From contig NC_065535.1 in the NCBI RefSeq assembly GCF_932294415.1, positions 23,276,782 to 23,340,781 of the forward strand: DNA of 64,000 nt, given 5' to 3'. A program made the position numbers and the translations under genes. Numbering within the stretch: position 1 is the first letter of the stretch; the number at the start of each line of letters is the position of its first letter. Below are positions 1 to 11,649 of the stretch, piece after piece. This stretch comes from Quercus robur (taxonomy: Eukaryota; Streptophyta; Magnoliopsida; Fagales; Fagaceae). Below the pieces are notes generated by a model. It was not told where the DNA came from. It did not search any database and saw nothing but the letters and a program-made list of their open reading frames with translations.

Positions 1-285
1 AACCACACGTTCCAAGATGTGAGTTAGTGGGCTAACCATTTGAGATTGTAGAAAACACTCGAAAATTTATTAAGTGTTTATTAGTCGTCCATACTTGAAT
101 ATTGTATGGATGACAATACTTTCCTTAGATGACCAAATCTTTGCTGGACGACCAAGTGACTTGGTTACAAGTCTTTATTTTATGTTTGTGATGCGTACAT
201 CTTATTTCTCATTTTTCAAGGTTGTTTTGGACATTGTTGATCTTGGACACTATGGACGAAGAATACTTGTTGTTGATTACCATCA
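1..285 (-). repeat. Possible inner end of a Tat-like LTR
   Basis: Position 285 closes a CATCA terminus followed by a pyrimidine-rich run (about 286-300). On the minus strand that run reads as a polypurine tract. The same arrangement is seen at 26,341-26,365 in the complete Tat element, where CATCA is followed by a pyrimidine run and then a TATA box and extra ORF. The left end lies outside the window and no matching second LTR is visible. This is inferred from layout rather than from alignment of the LTR body. Confidence 0.3.
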
Positions 286-560
286 ACTGTCCCCTTGTCC
301 ATAAGTTGTCTATGCCTTTGTCGTACTTGTTTCCTTTTCTTCTCTTTTTTATTTTTACGTTTATTTTTACATTGCACTTTCTGATTAGTTGATGGGTCAT
401 ACATGTGGCGTCGAATGACTTGGTGAAATCAATCGATATAGATGCTGCCATGTGGCTTGATCACAATGGTTAGGAGGTCGCATCACTTCGTTCCTTTAAA
501 AATGGGCCACATGGCATCTTCTAGTTGGTCCATGTCGTTTCAATGACCCACCTGGTCCCC

Positions 561-568
561 TATAAATA
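561..568 (+). promoter_or_regulatory. TATA box upstream of extra ORF copy 1
   Basis: TATAAATA, followed by a CT-rich leader, lies about 120 bases before a putative leader intron (GT at 685, AG at 748) and the acidic ORF. The homologous ORF in the complete element at 26.5 kb has the same octamer at 26,520-26,527, also followed by a CT-rich leader and an intron. Conservation of this layout supports a real promoter for the extra ORF, distinct from the LTR promoter. Confidence 0.5.
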
Positions 569-748
569 GCTCAATCTCTCTCTTACCCTCTCACTTTCTC
601 ATATTTTCTTTTCTAACATCATTCGTCCTTCACGCCTCGTCTAGGAGTCCTCCTTCATCCTTAGTCCTCTCCGTCTAGAATCAGGTATCATCTCCTTCCT
701 TGTCTAAGGTTTTCTTCTTTAGAGCTTTCTTTATGGTTGAAATCATAG

Positions 749-1708
749 TTTCCTGGTCTAGTGATAAGGATGACAGAAAGATAGATGAATATCATGATGA
801 GAGTAATTATAGTAATAGTAGTAGTGATAGTAATGGGGATAGTAGTGGTGAGAGTACTTCCTTGGACGAACGGTATTCATCTGGTACTACTGGAATTCCT
901 TTAAAGGTTTTCTAGGAAGAGATGAGGAAGAGGGTAGTGTCTGAATCGTCTGCTTATCAGCATAGTGCTCCTACATCATTCATCCCACCTTCTTTTGATC
1001 AGGTGGACAATGTGTTGGAATGTTGTGCCATGAACATTCTGTCCAAAATTAAGGCAGATAGGCTTCATACACTTAGGAATATGTACCAGATTCCTATGGA
1101 CGTTCACACTCGTCTTCCTGCTCCTGGTAAATGGTGTTATACTCTAGATTCCTCTAGAGTTGGTATATACGAATCCTACCTTTTTGGTGGTTTGAGGTTG
1201 CCTTTAAACACTTTTGCTAGGGAACTCCTCCATAGTCTAGGTATTGGACTCAACCAACTTAACCCCAATGGTTGGAGGATAATTGTGGCAATGCAAGTTT
1301 TGCGGAGAGAAGCATTTGAAGGTGGTTTGAGGTTGCCTTTAAACACTTTTGCTAGGGAACTCCTCCATAGTCTAGGTATTGGACTCAACCAACTTAACCC
1401 CAATGGTTGGAGGATAATTGTGGCAATGCAAGTTTTGCGGAGAGAAGCATTTGAAGGGAATCATCCTCTCACAGTAAATGGGTTCCTTTACTATTACAAA
1501 CTTGATGAGATCTACAAGTCTCTTGGATTTTACCAATTTTTAGCTAGAGACTCTGGCTATAGGATGATTGAGTCTCTTCTTACGTCTGATAGACTTTGGA
1601 AGACAAAGTTTTTCTTAATTCTTGGGTTTTGGACTGGCGACCCAATTGAAGTAAGAAGGGGAGCCTTCCCTTCTTACACTAGTGCTATGGGTCGTCTATG
1701 TTCTAAAG
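749..1708 (+). pseudogene. Extra (antisense-type) ORF of a Tat-like retrotransposon, copy 1
   Basis: Codes for an acidic, Ser/Asp-rich N-terminus followed by a globular region with the motif GLRLPL and, further on, NPNGWR. This matches the ORF at 26,762 in the complete Tat element and resembles the domain called putative gypsy-type transposon protein in plant databases (family recalled, not searched). The frame is interrupted once by TAG at 913-915 and then runs open to a GTATGT donor at 1,709. That donor is in phase 1, the same phase as the equivalent intron in the other copy. The downstream exons are missing. A perfect 135-bp tandem duplication lengthens the domain by 45 residues. No enzymatic function is known to me. 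Likely a dead fragment. Confidence 0.6.
1186..1455 (+). repeat. Perfect 135-bp tandem duplication inside the ORF
   Basis: Units 1186-1320 and 1321-1455 are identical base for base and in frame (45 residues each, beginning GGLRLPL). The homologous ORF at 27.2 kb has a single copy, so this is a lineage-specific duplication, very recent or an assembly artefact. Confidence 0.95.
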
Positions 1709-2233
1709 GTATGTTATCTTTTGACTTTGCAAATTTTGAATCATTTAAATTTGTAATTCATCCAACCCATTATATAAAAATAATCTATAATTTCTTCTTC
1801 TTTTTTCACCCTTAAAAAATGGTATTAAGAGTAATACTATGGTAGTGAGTTCTTCTTGACAGTGCAGGTAGTTATGCTGTTTTTGACTTTGCAATCGCAA
1901 CAATTTTTCTCTTCTTAGCGACTCGGTTTACAGTTGTAACAAAAATCATCCATTTCTCTCTCTCTCTCTCTCTCTCTACATTTTTCGCTTATGTATTATC
2001 ATTTTAGAATATCTCTAAATTTATTACACTCATCTCACCATTCTCAGTTTCCACCTTATCTCCTTTCAGACCATTTTTTCATTCTCTTTGTTAGTAGAAA
2101 GAAATTGTAATACTTCATTTATTTGCTTCCTTTTTTTTTTTTTTTTTTTTTTTTATGTTGATTTTTTTTTTTTTATTAGTCTAAAATTGTGATTTACAAC
2201 TATGTTTTATGTTAGCTTTATTCCATGATAAAA
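1709..2233. other. Non-coding, simple repeats
   Basis: Starts with the intron of the extra ORF. Contains a (CT)n run near 1955-1977 and T tracts near 2132-2155 and 2162-2174. No continuation of the ORF is recognisable, so the element appears truncated here. Confidence 0.5.
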
Positions 2234-3416
2234 AGTGTTGTAATTGCTCTAATTTTGTTTCTTGTATTTTGTGGGATTTTATTGTATTGGGTTTAGTATT
2301 AAGTTGGCGAAGAATCGAGTATGAAATAAAGAATCAGTGCAATTTCACGATTAACTCGCGAGAAGAGTATCCCACGAAAAGGGCACGTGAGAGGCACATT
2401 CTAGAAGCTGAAGAGTCATGTCAGGCTATCAATTTCGCGACTATCTCATGGGTAAGGCCTTCTCGCAAAGTACTCGCAAAACGTTTTACCTGGAAGATTT
2501 TAAGTGCGACTTTCTTATCCTTTACTCATACTATATATACCCTCATTACCCACAAAAATATGAGAGGCAATTCAGGAAGAAAAACCCTAGATAGGTTTTC
2601 TACAACATAACACACCTATCTTTTAGAGAGAGAATTACTCATCCTTATTGAGAAATCATTATAGGCTATTTTCCTTCCCTCTCCCATTGTCATACCTTAA
2701 GAGGAGATTTATATCCAAACACAACTCACACATATTTAGAGTGTAGAGAGTGTTTTGGAGTTTGAGAAGTTTTGGGAATTTGTCAAAAGAAACCAGTAAG
2801 GCTTGACGGATGCAATTGGGCGTATTATGGGATCCAGAAAGTTAGAGAAGACATGACTCAGAGAAGTCCGTTGGTAGCAAGAGCTTGGAGAGCTCAAGTA
2901 CATTGGGTAGACTAGGCTTGAAGGGTCTTTTGTTATTCGTGTACTCCAACTTTATTCTCTAGTGGATTGATTTCGACTTGGAGGGTTGCGGAGAGGTTTT
3001 TCGCCGAGTTCTTCGGTTTTATCTTCCATAACACATTTTGGTGTTATCTTGTGATTGCATATCTTTTCCCTTACTCTTGTGCTTTATTTTTATTGTTGTT
3101 TGTTCATAATTATGCACTAGAATAGTTATCGGTTTATTACGCTTCATTTACTCTTATTCTACACTTAGATAAGTTAGAGTAAAAATAATCTAACCGTAAT
3201 TTTAATTGGGGGTCTAAACAAGTTCTTGTGTGTTTTCACACAAATCCGAACTTTTAATTAGATTTTGTGTGATTTAAATTTCTTTGTTATCACCTTAAAA
3301 AATATTCCTAGAGCCACCATTGAGGCCAAATTACGTAAACATTTGTGTGTGCTCTATCTTTTATGATTCTTCTCATCACTTAATTATCACATACAATCAC
3401 ACAACAACCTTAACAC
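2234..3416. repeat. Possible solo LTR of a Copia-like element
   Basis: About 1.2 kb without a coding frame. It contains a TATA-like stretch (near 2530-2545) followed by a leader with many short direct motifs, and a terminal region resembling Copia LTR ends. It lies immediately upstream of the point where homology between the two receptor-kinase copies starts (about 3417), so it or its flank interrupts the lectin-gene intron of copy 1. No clear TG...CA pair with target duplication could be fixed, so the boundaries are approximate. Confidence 0.3.
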
Positions 3417-3602
3417 TATTGATGAAAAACACAAACCAATTCTTGTCTTCATTATAGACTCAGGAATATAAGCATATACTAGCTGTCTAGAGTCAACGAA
3501 CTTGGAGGTTTGGATCACAACTGAGCCAATTGATCGGTTTAATTTGTTAGGAAAAAGCATTTGAAAATATATTTTAAAGTGTCAAATAAAATGGAAATGT
3601 AG

Positions 3603-5772
3603 GTATTGTTCGGCAATTAGCTGTGGAGCTTGACACCTTCAAGAATGAATATGATTTAGACGGAAACCATATTGGCATTGACACAACAAGCATGATAAAT
3701 CCGATTGCAGCAAAAAGTCTTAACGACACTGGCATTGAGCTCAAAAGTGGAAGAGATATCAAGGTCAAAATTGACTATGATGGTTGGAAAAAAATGCTTC
3801 AAATTTCAGTTGGATATTCTAGGAAACCATTAGTGACCGTTCTCGAACAATCAATAGTCATGTCTGACACGGTTCCAAGATCCGTTTTCGTGGGCTTTAC
3901 GGGTTCTACGGGGCTCGTCTCAGAAAGTCATAGGGTCATTGATTGGGTTTTCACATCAGTGCCATTGCCATCCTCTTCCATCCACAATGGGCATGAAAAG
4001 GACAACAAAATCAAGAAGATCGTATTGGTTAGTGTTACAACATGTTTCATGGTTTTGTTGGTTATAGTGACTTGCGTGTTTCTTCCATCTGTTTTAAGAA
4101 AGCTAAGGAAGAAAAATCAGAGAGATCTAGATATAGAAACTCAATCTAGGAATGCAGCAAATGTCCCTAAGATGTTTACGTACAAGCAGCTTTCAAAAGC
4201 TACTCGCAACTTCAGCAAGGAAAACTTGTTGGGTAAGGGTGGATTTGGAAGTGTTTACAGAGGTACCATCTCGGTTCCTCCAAAAGTCATAGCTGTCAAG
4301 AAGATTTCGGCAACCTCAAAACAAGGTATGTTACTTTGTTCTAATTCTATTGCATTGTTTCTTGATAATATTCTTCACGGTTTAGATTGATCCATTTGAA
4401 ATTGATATATTAAATATTACTAATTTGAAGTTATATATGAAATAAAATCTTTAACAATAAAATGGACTTTCTCCATTTGAGGATCTTAACAAAATAATAA
4501 ACCGTGAGTACATCATATTTATTTTGAAACAACAAAATACTCATGTAGTTCCTATAATTATATCCGAATTAATTCCTTAATTTGTCAGGATTAGTTTTTG
4601 TGCTTACACTTGTTTATTTTACTCTTCAAACTAAAGGTGAAAGAGAGTATATGGCAGAAATAAGCACCATAGGACGCATGCGGCACAAAAATATTGTGCA
4701 ACTACAAGGTTGGTGCCATGAGGGAGAGAATCTACTCCTAGTGTATGAATTTATGTCAAATGGTAGCCTAGACCGTTTCATAGGAAAGGAGTTTCTTGAC
4801 TGGGAAACTAGGTACAAAATATTGACAGGGTTGGCCTCGGCATTACTGTACCTGCACGAAGAATGTGGTGACCCTGTGGTTCATCGAGACATTAAGCCCA
4901 ACAATGTAATGTTAGACTCTGATTTTAATGCTCATCTTGGTGATTTTGGTCTTGCAAGAATTCTCCAAAATGATGCCTCTGTTACAACTATGCTAGCGGG
5001 GACTCCAGGATATTTGGCACCAGAAATGGGCTTCATAGGAAAGGCTACCCCAGAATCTGATGTGTATAGCTTTGGCATGGTAGTACTTGAAGTTGTGTGT
5101 GGGAAAAGATCAAAGGATATCATGGATGAACATGGTCTAGTACACTATGTATGGAATTTATACGGGGAAAATGGATTGCTCGAGTGTGTGGACCAAATGC
5201 TCCAAGGCAAATTTGACGAGGAACAAGTGAAGAGGACATTGATTGTAGGGCTTTCATGTTTGCACCCAGATTCAATGTTCCGGCCCAAGATGAGAAAAGT
5301 GGTGAATATTCTTATGGACCCAAACGAGCCCGTAATGAATTTGCCAGGAAATCGACCTAGTGGAGTATATGTGGTTTTCCCTTCTAATTCTTCTACTTCC
5401 CCAACAGACACTGATGGCTCTTTATTGCTTCAATCATCTATGGCATCGCTTATGAGCTCAAATGAGCCCATAATGAATTCGCCAAGAAGTCGACCTAGTG
5501 GAGCATATGTATTTTTCTCTTCTAATTCTTCTACTTCCACAACAGCCACTGATGGCTCTTCATTGCTTCAATCATCTATGGCATCGCTTATGAACCCAAA
5601 CAAGCCCTTAATGAATTTGCCAGGAAATCAACCTAGAGAACATCTATCATTCTCTTCTACTTCTTCTACTTCCACAACAACCACGGATATCAATTTTGGC
5701 TCAAAAAGTGGCTCTGCATTGCTTCAATCATCTATGCCATCGCTAGATGAGATTGAGGTCCAAAGTGACTAA
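3603..5772 (+). CDS. L-type lectin receptor kinase, copy 1 (first exon not present)
   Basis: Plasma-membrane receptor kinase of the legume-lectin type. Two exons are visible: 3603-4325 and 4637-5772, joined at ...SKQ-G-EREY (phase 1; GTATGT donor, AAAG acceptor). In order: the second half of the lectin domain (VELDTFKNEYD, ending VIDWVFTSVPLP), a transmembrane helix near 4021-4095, and the kinase domain. The kinase has the loop GKGGFGSVY, AVKK, HRDIKPNN (4882), DFG (4942-4950) and APE (5017-5025), so it is an RD kinase with its key residues present. By comparison with copy 2, exon 2 starts at the AG of 3601-3602 and the first exon (signal peptide, lectin front half) should precede it. No such exon is found between 1 and 3602. 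The C-tail is expanded by a 138-bp repeat. Either a truncated gene, or its first exon lies beyond the window behind nested retroelements. Confidence 0.75.
5314..5745 (+). repeat. 138-bp coding repeat, three units, in kinase C-tail
   Basis: Units start at the ATG codons at 5314, 5452 and 5590, exactly 138 bases (46 residues) apart. Each begins with NEP or NKP followed by a MN(L/S)P motif, runs through a Ser/Thr-rich stretch and ends LLQSSM. Copy 2 (16,797-16,945) has one unit only, so the expansion occurred after the duplication. Confidence 0.9.
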
Positions 5773-6135
5773 AAGTGACATAGGAGATGTTTGGTAGACT
5801 GTAATAGATACTGTAATGTAATAGTTATTTCTATGGTTTAGCTATACAGTTGTTTAGTTAAATTTTTATTATGTGTAATAATCATTTCATATGAATCTCT
5901 ATTCCTTAAAATGAGAAATATACATTCCTTTTTAGTTTTTAAAAGTTCTGAATTCCTATTCCCTTGCTAATGCTTAACGTAATTCCCAAAATCGCCCACT
6001 ACCCGGGTCTTGTCAAAAATGTCTTCACTGCTCTTTTAACAAATATCTCATAATGTTTTTGTCTTGACATGATTAATTCTCCCATGAAACTATTGAGTTG
6101 TACTTAGTAGAATTTGAAATTAAAATGTATGACTA
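5773..6135 (+). other. 3' flank of receptor kinase copy 1
   Basis: AT-rich, no gene. The part near 6068-6135 is homologous to 17,045-17,100 downstream of copy 2. The first 250 bases have no counterpart in copy 2 and include a MITE-like start (TTTGGTAGACTGTAATAG near 5791). Confidence 0.5.
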
Positions 6136-6390
6136 AGGACGGAGCCAGGATTCCAAATTCGGGAGCTGTAGTATAAAATAAAAATTATTATGAACCTCTA
6201 ATTAGTATAAACAAATTAAGGGAGTCAAAACAATACTTTATATATATATATATATAATCTCCACATTGTGTAATCCCAATATATTAAGCTAATATATAGT
6301 CAAATAAATATATATTATACTAGAATTATATTATCTTTTTAGTAATTATTGACCAAATTACTTTTTTTTTTTCCCACTTATATCTCTACC

Positions 6391-6556
6391 ATAGTGGATT
6401 CTAGTTAGCTTAACTAGTAAAATCTCTGATGGTTGAATAAGAAATCTAGGGTTCAATCCTCGCCTACACCAAAAATCGATTGATGTTTGAATTTGATAAT
6501 AAAGAGTTATCATCAAGAGTAGACGCCATAGATTGAAACTCTCTCTCTCAAAAGAA
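6391..6556 (+). mobile_element. tRNA-derived SINE
   Basis: Has an A-box-like TAGTTAGCTTAACTAG (6402 onward) and a B-box GGTTCAATCCT (6450-6460), followed by a tRNA-unrelated tail. The copy at 40,121-40,262 shows the same order of motifs (TTAGCTCAATTCGTAAAA, AATTCCCGCC, AATAAAGAGC.ATCATCA, GACNCCATA). Nested in the 6136-7450 element. Confidence 0.6.
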
Positions 6557-6820
6557 ATATCTCTACCATAAATATAATCCCAACTAGGCCCATGGTTGTA
6601 GTTTTTCGACCCTCCTACATGCTACAATTTTTATTTGTGCTTTCTTATGTTTTATTCCCCTCCACCCATTCCTTATATTCTAGTCCTTTCTTTTTCTTTT
6701 CTTTTTTCTCCACCTTTTTTACATCCACACAATTAATCCTTTTTATTTCCCCCCTCTCCTTCTTCACTTGTTTCTCTTGCTTTGTTTCATCTTTTTCCTT
6801 TTTCTTTATTTCGTCCACTG

Positions 6821-6823
<3 letters not shown>

Positions 6824-6875
<52 letters not shown>
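6824..6875. repeat. (TC)n microsatellite
   Basis: About 26 dinucleotide units. It produces a false Ser/Leu-rich reading frame. Confidence 0.95.
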
Positions 6876-6878
<3 letters not shown>

Positions 6879-7596
6879 TCCTTCAGAACATCAATTCTGC
6901 ATGTGTTTGTATACTCAAAGTCCATTTGGGAATAGCTTATTTAGCTGAAACTGAAAACTTTTTACTAAAAGTATTATAAATAAAGCTAAAAACTAGTTAA
7001 AATAGTACAGTAAAACTCATGAATAGTACCAAAAAGTGAATTGGGACTCATGAATAATAGTAAAAATAAGTTGAATAATAAAAAAACTGTCTTTTCCAAT
7101 CAATGCCAAACGTAACCTCGTGTTGTGCTACAGTGACACTACCTTTTTGCCTCTTTTTTCCATTCAGCATCTCACACTCTTTCTTAGTTGTGATTTTTTT
7201 TTTCTTTGGAAATTTAAGGGCTGGGCTTTTTTTTTATTTTGGTAAAATTGGTAAATTGGGCTAATTTTTGTAACTTTTGTGATATTGTTATTGGGTTTTT
7301 TTTTGGAGTATGTTATTTCTAATGGTGGCTAAGTGTAATTTTATTGAATCAAATTGCTAAATTATTACTTATATGCATGTACTAGTAATTTTTTCCAAAT
7401 TTTAGGAGGGCTACTTCCCCCCAAAGCCAAAGAATAGCTCCATCCCTATATATGACTACGTAGTGCAAAGGTTCTTTAACTTTTTGAAAGGATAAAAGCG
7501 CATTTTAATGTCGTCAATGCAGTAAACCTTGGATGATTGTGAGATACTGGGAAGTTGAAAGCCAAAAGAAATAAATTTGAAAACAAAATCACAGCA

Positions 7597-7668
7597 TGCG
7601 TTTGTCAAGAGACAAACCCGGGTTTGTTGCTTAGAAGGCAATTATCCTAACCGTTGGACCACCTCGGT
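7597..7668 (-). pseudogene. Decayed tRNA-Gly, duplicate of the one at 17,199
   Basis: Reads on the minus strand with the same D-arm and anticodon-arm core as the intact gene (CCAACGGTTAGGATAATTGCC). The acceptor stem no longer pairs and the T-arm is altered. The anticodon triplet reads TCT instead of TCC. It lies at the same distance downstream of homologous flanking sequence (7458-7596 against 17,105-17,198) as the functional copy, so it is a duplication product rather than an independent retro-tRNA. Confidence 0.8.
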
Positions 7669-8936
7669 GTTGTTGAAGGGCCTATTAGTGCCCTAAAAAT
7701 ATCCAACAAAATAATGAGCCTCATGATTCACATCCCAATTGGAGGTTTTTGTTTTAGGCTAATAGAGGAAGGTTATTACTCTGCAATATTTTCCTTCCCC
7801 TAGAAAATAAAAATCAATGGGAAAGTGGTGCTTACCATGAACCTGTTCCTTAAGCCTCTCTTCTAAACATATTTTACTTTCCATTTTGCCTTTTTGACAT
7901 CTCAACTTCATACACTTAGTTGACTGCCTATCGGACCTTCGTTTTCAGTGTTATTGCTATTGTTGACAAATTTCCAATTATGCAAATTTTTTGTTATTTT
8001 GGGGCTATGGTTGAAAACTTATTCCACATGGAAGGTGGGTGTTTTGAAGAGGAAATTTTCGGATATGTTTTCTTTCTACTTTGATTGTGGTCAAACTTAA
8101 TTTGCAAAACTTAACAAAATTTGACAATGTTTAGATAGTTTTTTTCATTTTATTTTTTATTTTTAATGATTCTGCAATATCTCACTCATTTTGAGCTCGA
8201 TCTGTGCTTGTGAGCAATCTTTTTAAAGAGAACTTCATCTTCTTCACATGGATCTCGATTTACCCTAATCAGATAAGTCAAATTTCGTTCAAATATTGGT
8301 GAATAATGGTTAAACCTGAACCTTCAAAATGTTCTAGAATTGAGATTTGGAGGTGGGCTTATGAAATTCAATGTTTTTGGATGGATTCAGTTAACCTAGT
8401 CAAACTTGGTAAACCAAGTCAAAGTGGGGTGAACAAGGGTCTGAGATAGGCTTTGGCATTTTTAAGCCATAAAATTGGTCCTTCTACCATTTGATAAGGA
8501 TTAACATAATCAATTTGCACAATTGTCTACAACTACAAAAGTTAGGCCCTTTTAAAACTCTTTTGTAGTTGTACTTTGGTTAGGTAATGTATTATAAACC
8601 TGGTTTAAAACATTAATATTATTATTTTCATGTGTATTCTAATAAGTATTACTATTTACTAAAAAAGAAAATTGCACAATTTTCAAAATCTTTGGGATGC
8701 AATTTTTAGTAAGTATAATTTAGGATTTTTCTTGAGCTAAAATAAAATAAATTATTTCAACAAAATCAAAGGTAGAGAAATTACAAAATTATCAATCAGC
8801 AATATCCTCTGATTACCTCACTCTTGTGTACCATTGGTAATATCCTCTTTCTTCATCTTATAGACGTGAATCAAAGACCTCACTTGTGAAGTAAATCATC
8901 ACACCTACGGTCTAACTAATTGGGAAAGAATCAATA
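7669..8936. other. Intergenic, end of duplicated segment
   Basis: Homology to copy 2 continues in 7690-7735 (against 18,237-18,275) and then stops. The remainder is AT-rich with no recognisable gene. Confidence 0.5.
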
Positions 8937-10842
8937 AGGGCTCGTTTGGATTGGTCATGACTCAGTTTTATAACTCAAAACTCAAACTCAAATCCCATAA
9001 CTCATAACTCAATTCTCCCTATAACTCCAAAACTCCAAAACTTTTGTTTGGTTACAAAACCGAGTTACATATCTCAGCTTTTAACACCACTTTTTGCCAA
9101 AGTGGTGGAGCCAACCCCATTGACAGTAAACAGAACTACCTGCGTTCTGATTTCTGCTCCCTTCCTCCACTTCATATTCTCCCATCAGAAAAACTAGGAA
9201 TGCATAATTGCTCATAAAAATTGATCCCCTTTAAGGCAAGCGACGCTGCACAACCAGCTAAGGAATCATGTCTTCTCCCCTCTGCAACAATGTCAACACT
9301 CCCTTCAATTCCAAACCCAAAAATCACCCAGAACAATTCTCCATTTTCCCCATTTTTAGAGATACAAGACAACCCTCTAAACAAAGCCAAAAATTCCCAA
9401 GAAAGTTTCAAACAAAATCCCTACCCTGCATAACCCGAAAAGACACCAGAAAAATCTCTCCAACCATCAACCACACAAACCCACCTCCATCATAGCCCAA
9501 GCTTCAAGCCACAACTACAAACACAGAAAACCCAAACCCACCAACATAAAATCTTTAGATTGGCGATCCAAATTGCCAAACCCAAACCTAGGAATCCTTA
9601 GATTGAAAACCAAAATCACGAAAATGAGGTGTGAGTTTTTGTTTCTGGGTATAAATGTATGCGTGTATGAAAATGGTAGAGTGGGTCTGAAGAAGAAAGA
9701 AAGAAAGAAAAAGAAAGAAGAAGAAAAAAAAAAATGTTGGAGTGGGTCTGAATAAGAAAGAAAAATAAAAAAGAAGACGAGGAAAAAAAAAAGCCTTAGA
9801 GTGGGTTTGAAGAAGAAAGAAAGAAAGAAAAGGAAAGAAGAAGAAGAAAGAAAGGAAGAAGAAAAAAGAAATTGCCGTTGGTGATTGATGAGTGGGTCTT
9901 TTTTTTTTTTTTTTGGATCTAAAAAAAAAAGCTCTGCTTAAAGCAATATCAGCCCAAATTTACACTTCCCAGAACCCACATATTGACATTTGGAAACCCA
10001 AAAAAAAAAAAAAAAGTAAAACCTGGGCACAATAGCAAACAAATAAAAACACACAAAATATCATTTCCTGTTAAACATCAATAGCATGTAAAACCTAGGC
10101 ATTAATCAAACAAATAAAAAAGCATAAAATACCATTTTTTTACCACCTGTTAATCATCCACACATTACAACAAATATTTTTCAAATTGCCTAAGGCTAAA
10201 GGCCTGGGTACTGGGTAGTACCTCAAAATTGCCTCAAGAAAACTTAGGCATATAAAAGTCAATCTGAACACATTAAACCTACCAACCATTCCACACATCA
10301 AGTAAATTTCTAAAACCACATAGTAGCAAGCATTGCTACAAATACTAGAACATCTTCATAATTCCATATATATATATATATAGTAAGCCATAAAGGCAGC
10401 AAAGAAGGCAATTATTGCACAAGTATGTAAGGCAGTAGGCAATATTCCCAGCAATATATATATAATTAGTTACAATTATGAAATACTATAAGTATTTCCA
10501 AAAAATAGCTTCCCTAAAGCAGTAAAGAATTACTTTATTATCTAAAGTTAACAAGTCCATAACTTATAGAAAGGAAAGCCTACATAGATGCTAAGTTTTC
10601 CTTCCTATGAGCAAGAGTTAATGTATAGTTAGAAAAGGTATACATCTGTCCAAAAAATCTTCCAAAATATATCCAAAAAATTGCCTCCTATACAAAATGC
10701 AACCTTCCTTCCTCGTACAATACAAGGGGGAAAATATTTATCAATAATATAAAAAGACAAAGAACAAAACTACAGAATGACCAAAAGGGAAGTAACCAAT
10801 ATCAACAAAAATTACAAGGGCAGAAACATACCTGGTCAGTGA
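8937..10842. other. Probable non-coding part of an hAT element, GA-rich repeats
   Basis: Begins with GGGCTCGTTTGGATTGG, a common type of plant DNA-transposon end, and continues to the hAT transposase relic on the minus strand. Around 9678-9870, GTGGGT(C/T)TGA(A/G)(G/T)AAGAAAG is repeated three times within GA-rich DNA. No open gene is supported. Assignment to one element is inference, since the partner terminus was not found. Confidence 0.3.
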
Positions 10843-11649
10843 TCATTCATCAATACTAACTGTGGTACGAGTACCACCTTTGCTTGAGCAGGAACTAGAA
10901 CTTGCTACTGTTGTTACTTGATTCAAAACTAAAAAAGAAAAAATTGAGGCAATAGATTAAATTTTGCTCAAGTATATGACACATTTAATAACACTTAATA
11001 GACAAGAAGTTTGTAAGTTAACCATATTACCTAAGTAATGAAATTCATCCTCCAAGGCCTCCATCTCGTCCTTTGACTTACAAAAAGAAATTGGGACATG
11101 GGCTTGCAGCCAGTTTTGAGCATAAACAAGATTTTGAATCATGCGAGGAGAGAGTGAACTTCGAAATGGGTCAAGTATGTACTTTCTGGTACTAAATGCT
11201 TATTCAGAAGTAACCGTAGAAACAGGTACAGCCAGCACATCCCAGGCCATTTCGGACAGCACTTGATACCTATCTGAATTGGTTTTCCACCACTCCAAAA
11301 TCTCAAATTTCACATCCCTTCTTCTCTCACAATTTTCAGCCAAATATTTTTCAATTTCCTTACTACACCTTATAAACTTCTTAGCCTCAAAGAAACGCAA
11401 ATATCAAGAATTAACCATTGCATATGGATTAGTACAACCAATTGTATCACCTTCTATGTGTGTCCTCTCACTCTCACTCTCACTTGGTACTACCACATTT
11501 GGTGAATCAACACAAGAGTAATAATCATACAACCTATCCATGGTCTTCCTCACCAAATCAACCATCTCATCAACCACTTCATCCCCATTGGTGGGGACAT
11601 TTTCAACATGAAAAGCACTTATAAACGAAAGGCTAAGAAAAGTAGACAA
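10843..11649 (-). pseudogene. hAT-family transposase, C-terminal remnant
   Basis: Cut-and-paste transposase of the Ac/RICESLEEPER-like group. Visible is the C-terminal dimerisation region, with EILEWWKTNSDRYQVLSEMA and DVLAVPVSTVTSE, then DPFRSS and QNLVYAQNWLQA. Reading on the minus strand, exon 11,649-11,031 is joined to 10,928-10,843 across an intron with GTAATA donor and TTTTTAG acceptor, ending in an Asp/Glu tail and TGA. An in-frame TAA replaces the Ser codon of the conserved SE-S-AFS motif (near 11,201), so it is dead. The upstream part is cut off where Tat-type sequence begins (about 11,650). The catalytic Asp residues are not present in what remains. Confidence 0.75.

Larger units (their letters stand above)
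6136..7450. mobile_element. Non-autonomous DNA transposon with 8-bp target duplication
   Basis: Copy 2 of the duplication reads straight through this point (about 17,095), so the segment is an insertion. It is flanked by TATGACTA at 6128-6135 and 7451-7458. The ends are weakly inverted: GGACGGAGCC on the left against GGATGGAGCT on the reverse of the right end. An 8-bp duplication fits the hAT superfamily. It has no transposase and carries a SINE and a CT microsatellite. Confidence 0.55.

Noticed and set aside
2209-2610. 133-residue frame
   Set aside because: No recognisable domain; lies within a probable LTR.
6592-6948. 118-residue plus-strand frame
   Set aside because: Composed of Phe/Ser/Leu from CT-rich and T-rich DNA and the (TC)n microsatellite.
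7456-7641. Minus-strand frame of 61 residues
   Set aside because: Overlaps the decayed tRNA-Gly and has no homology.
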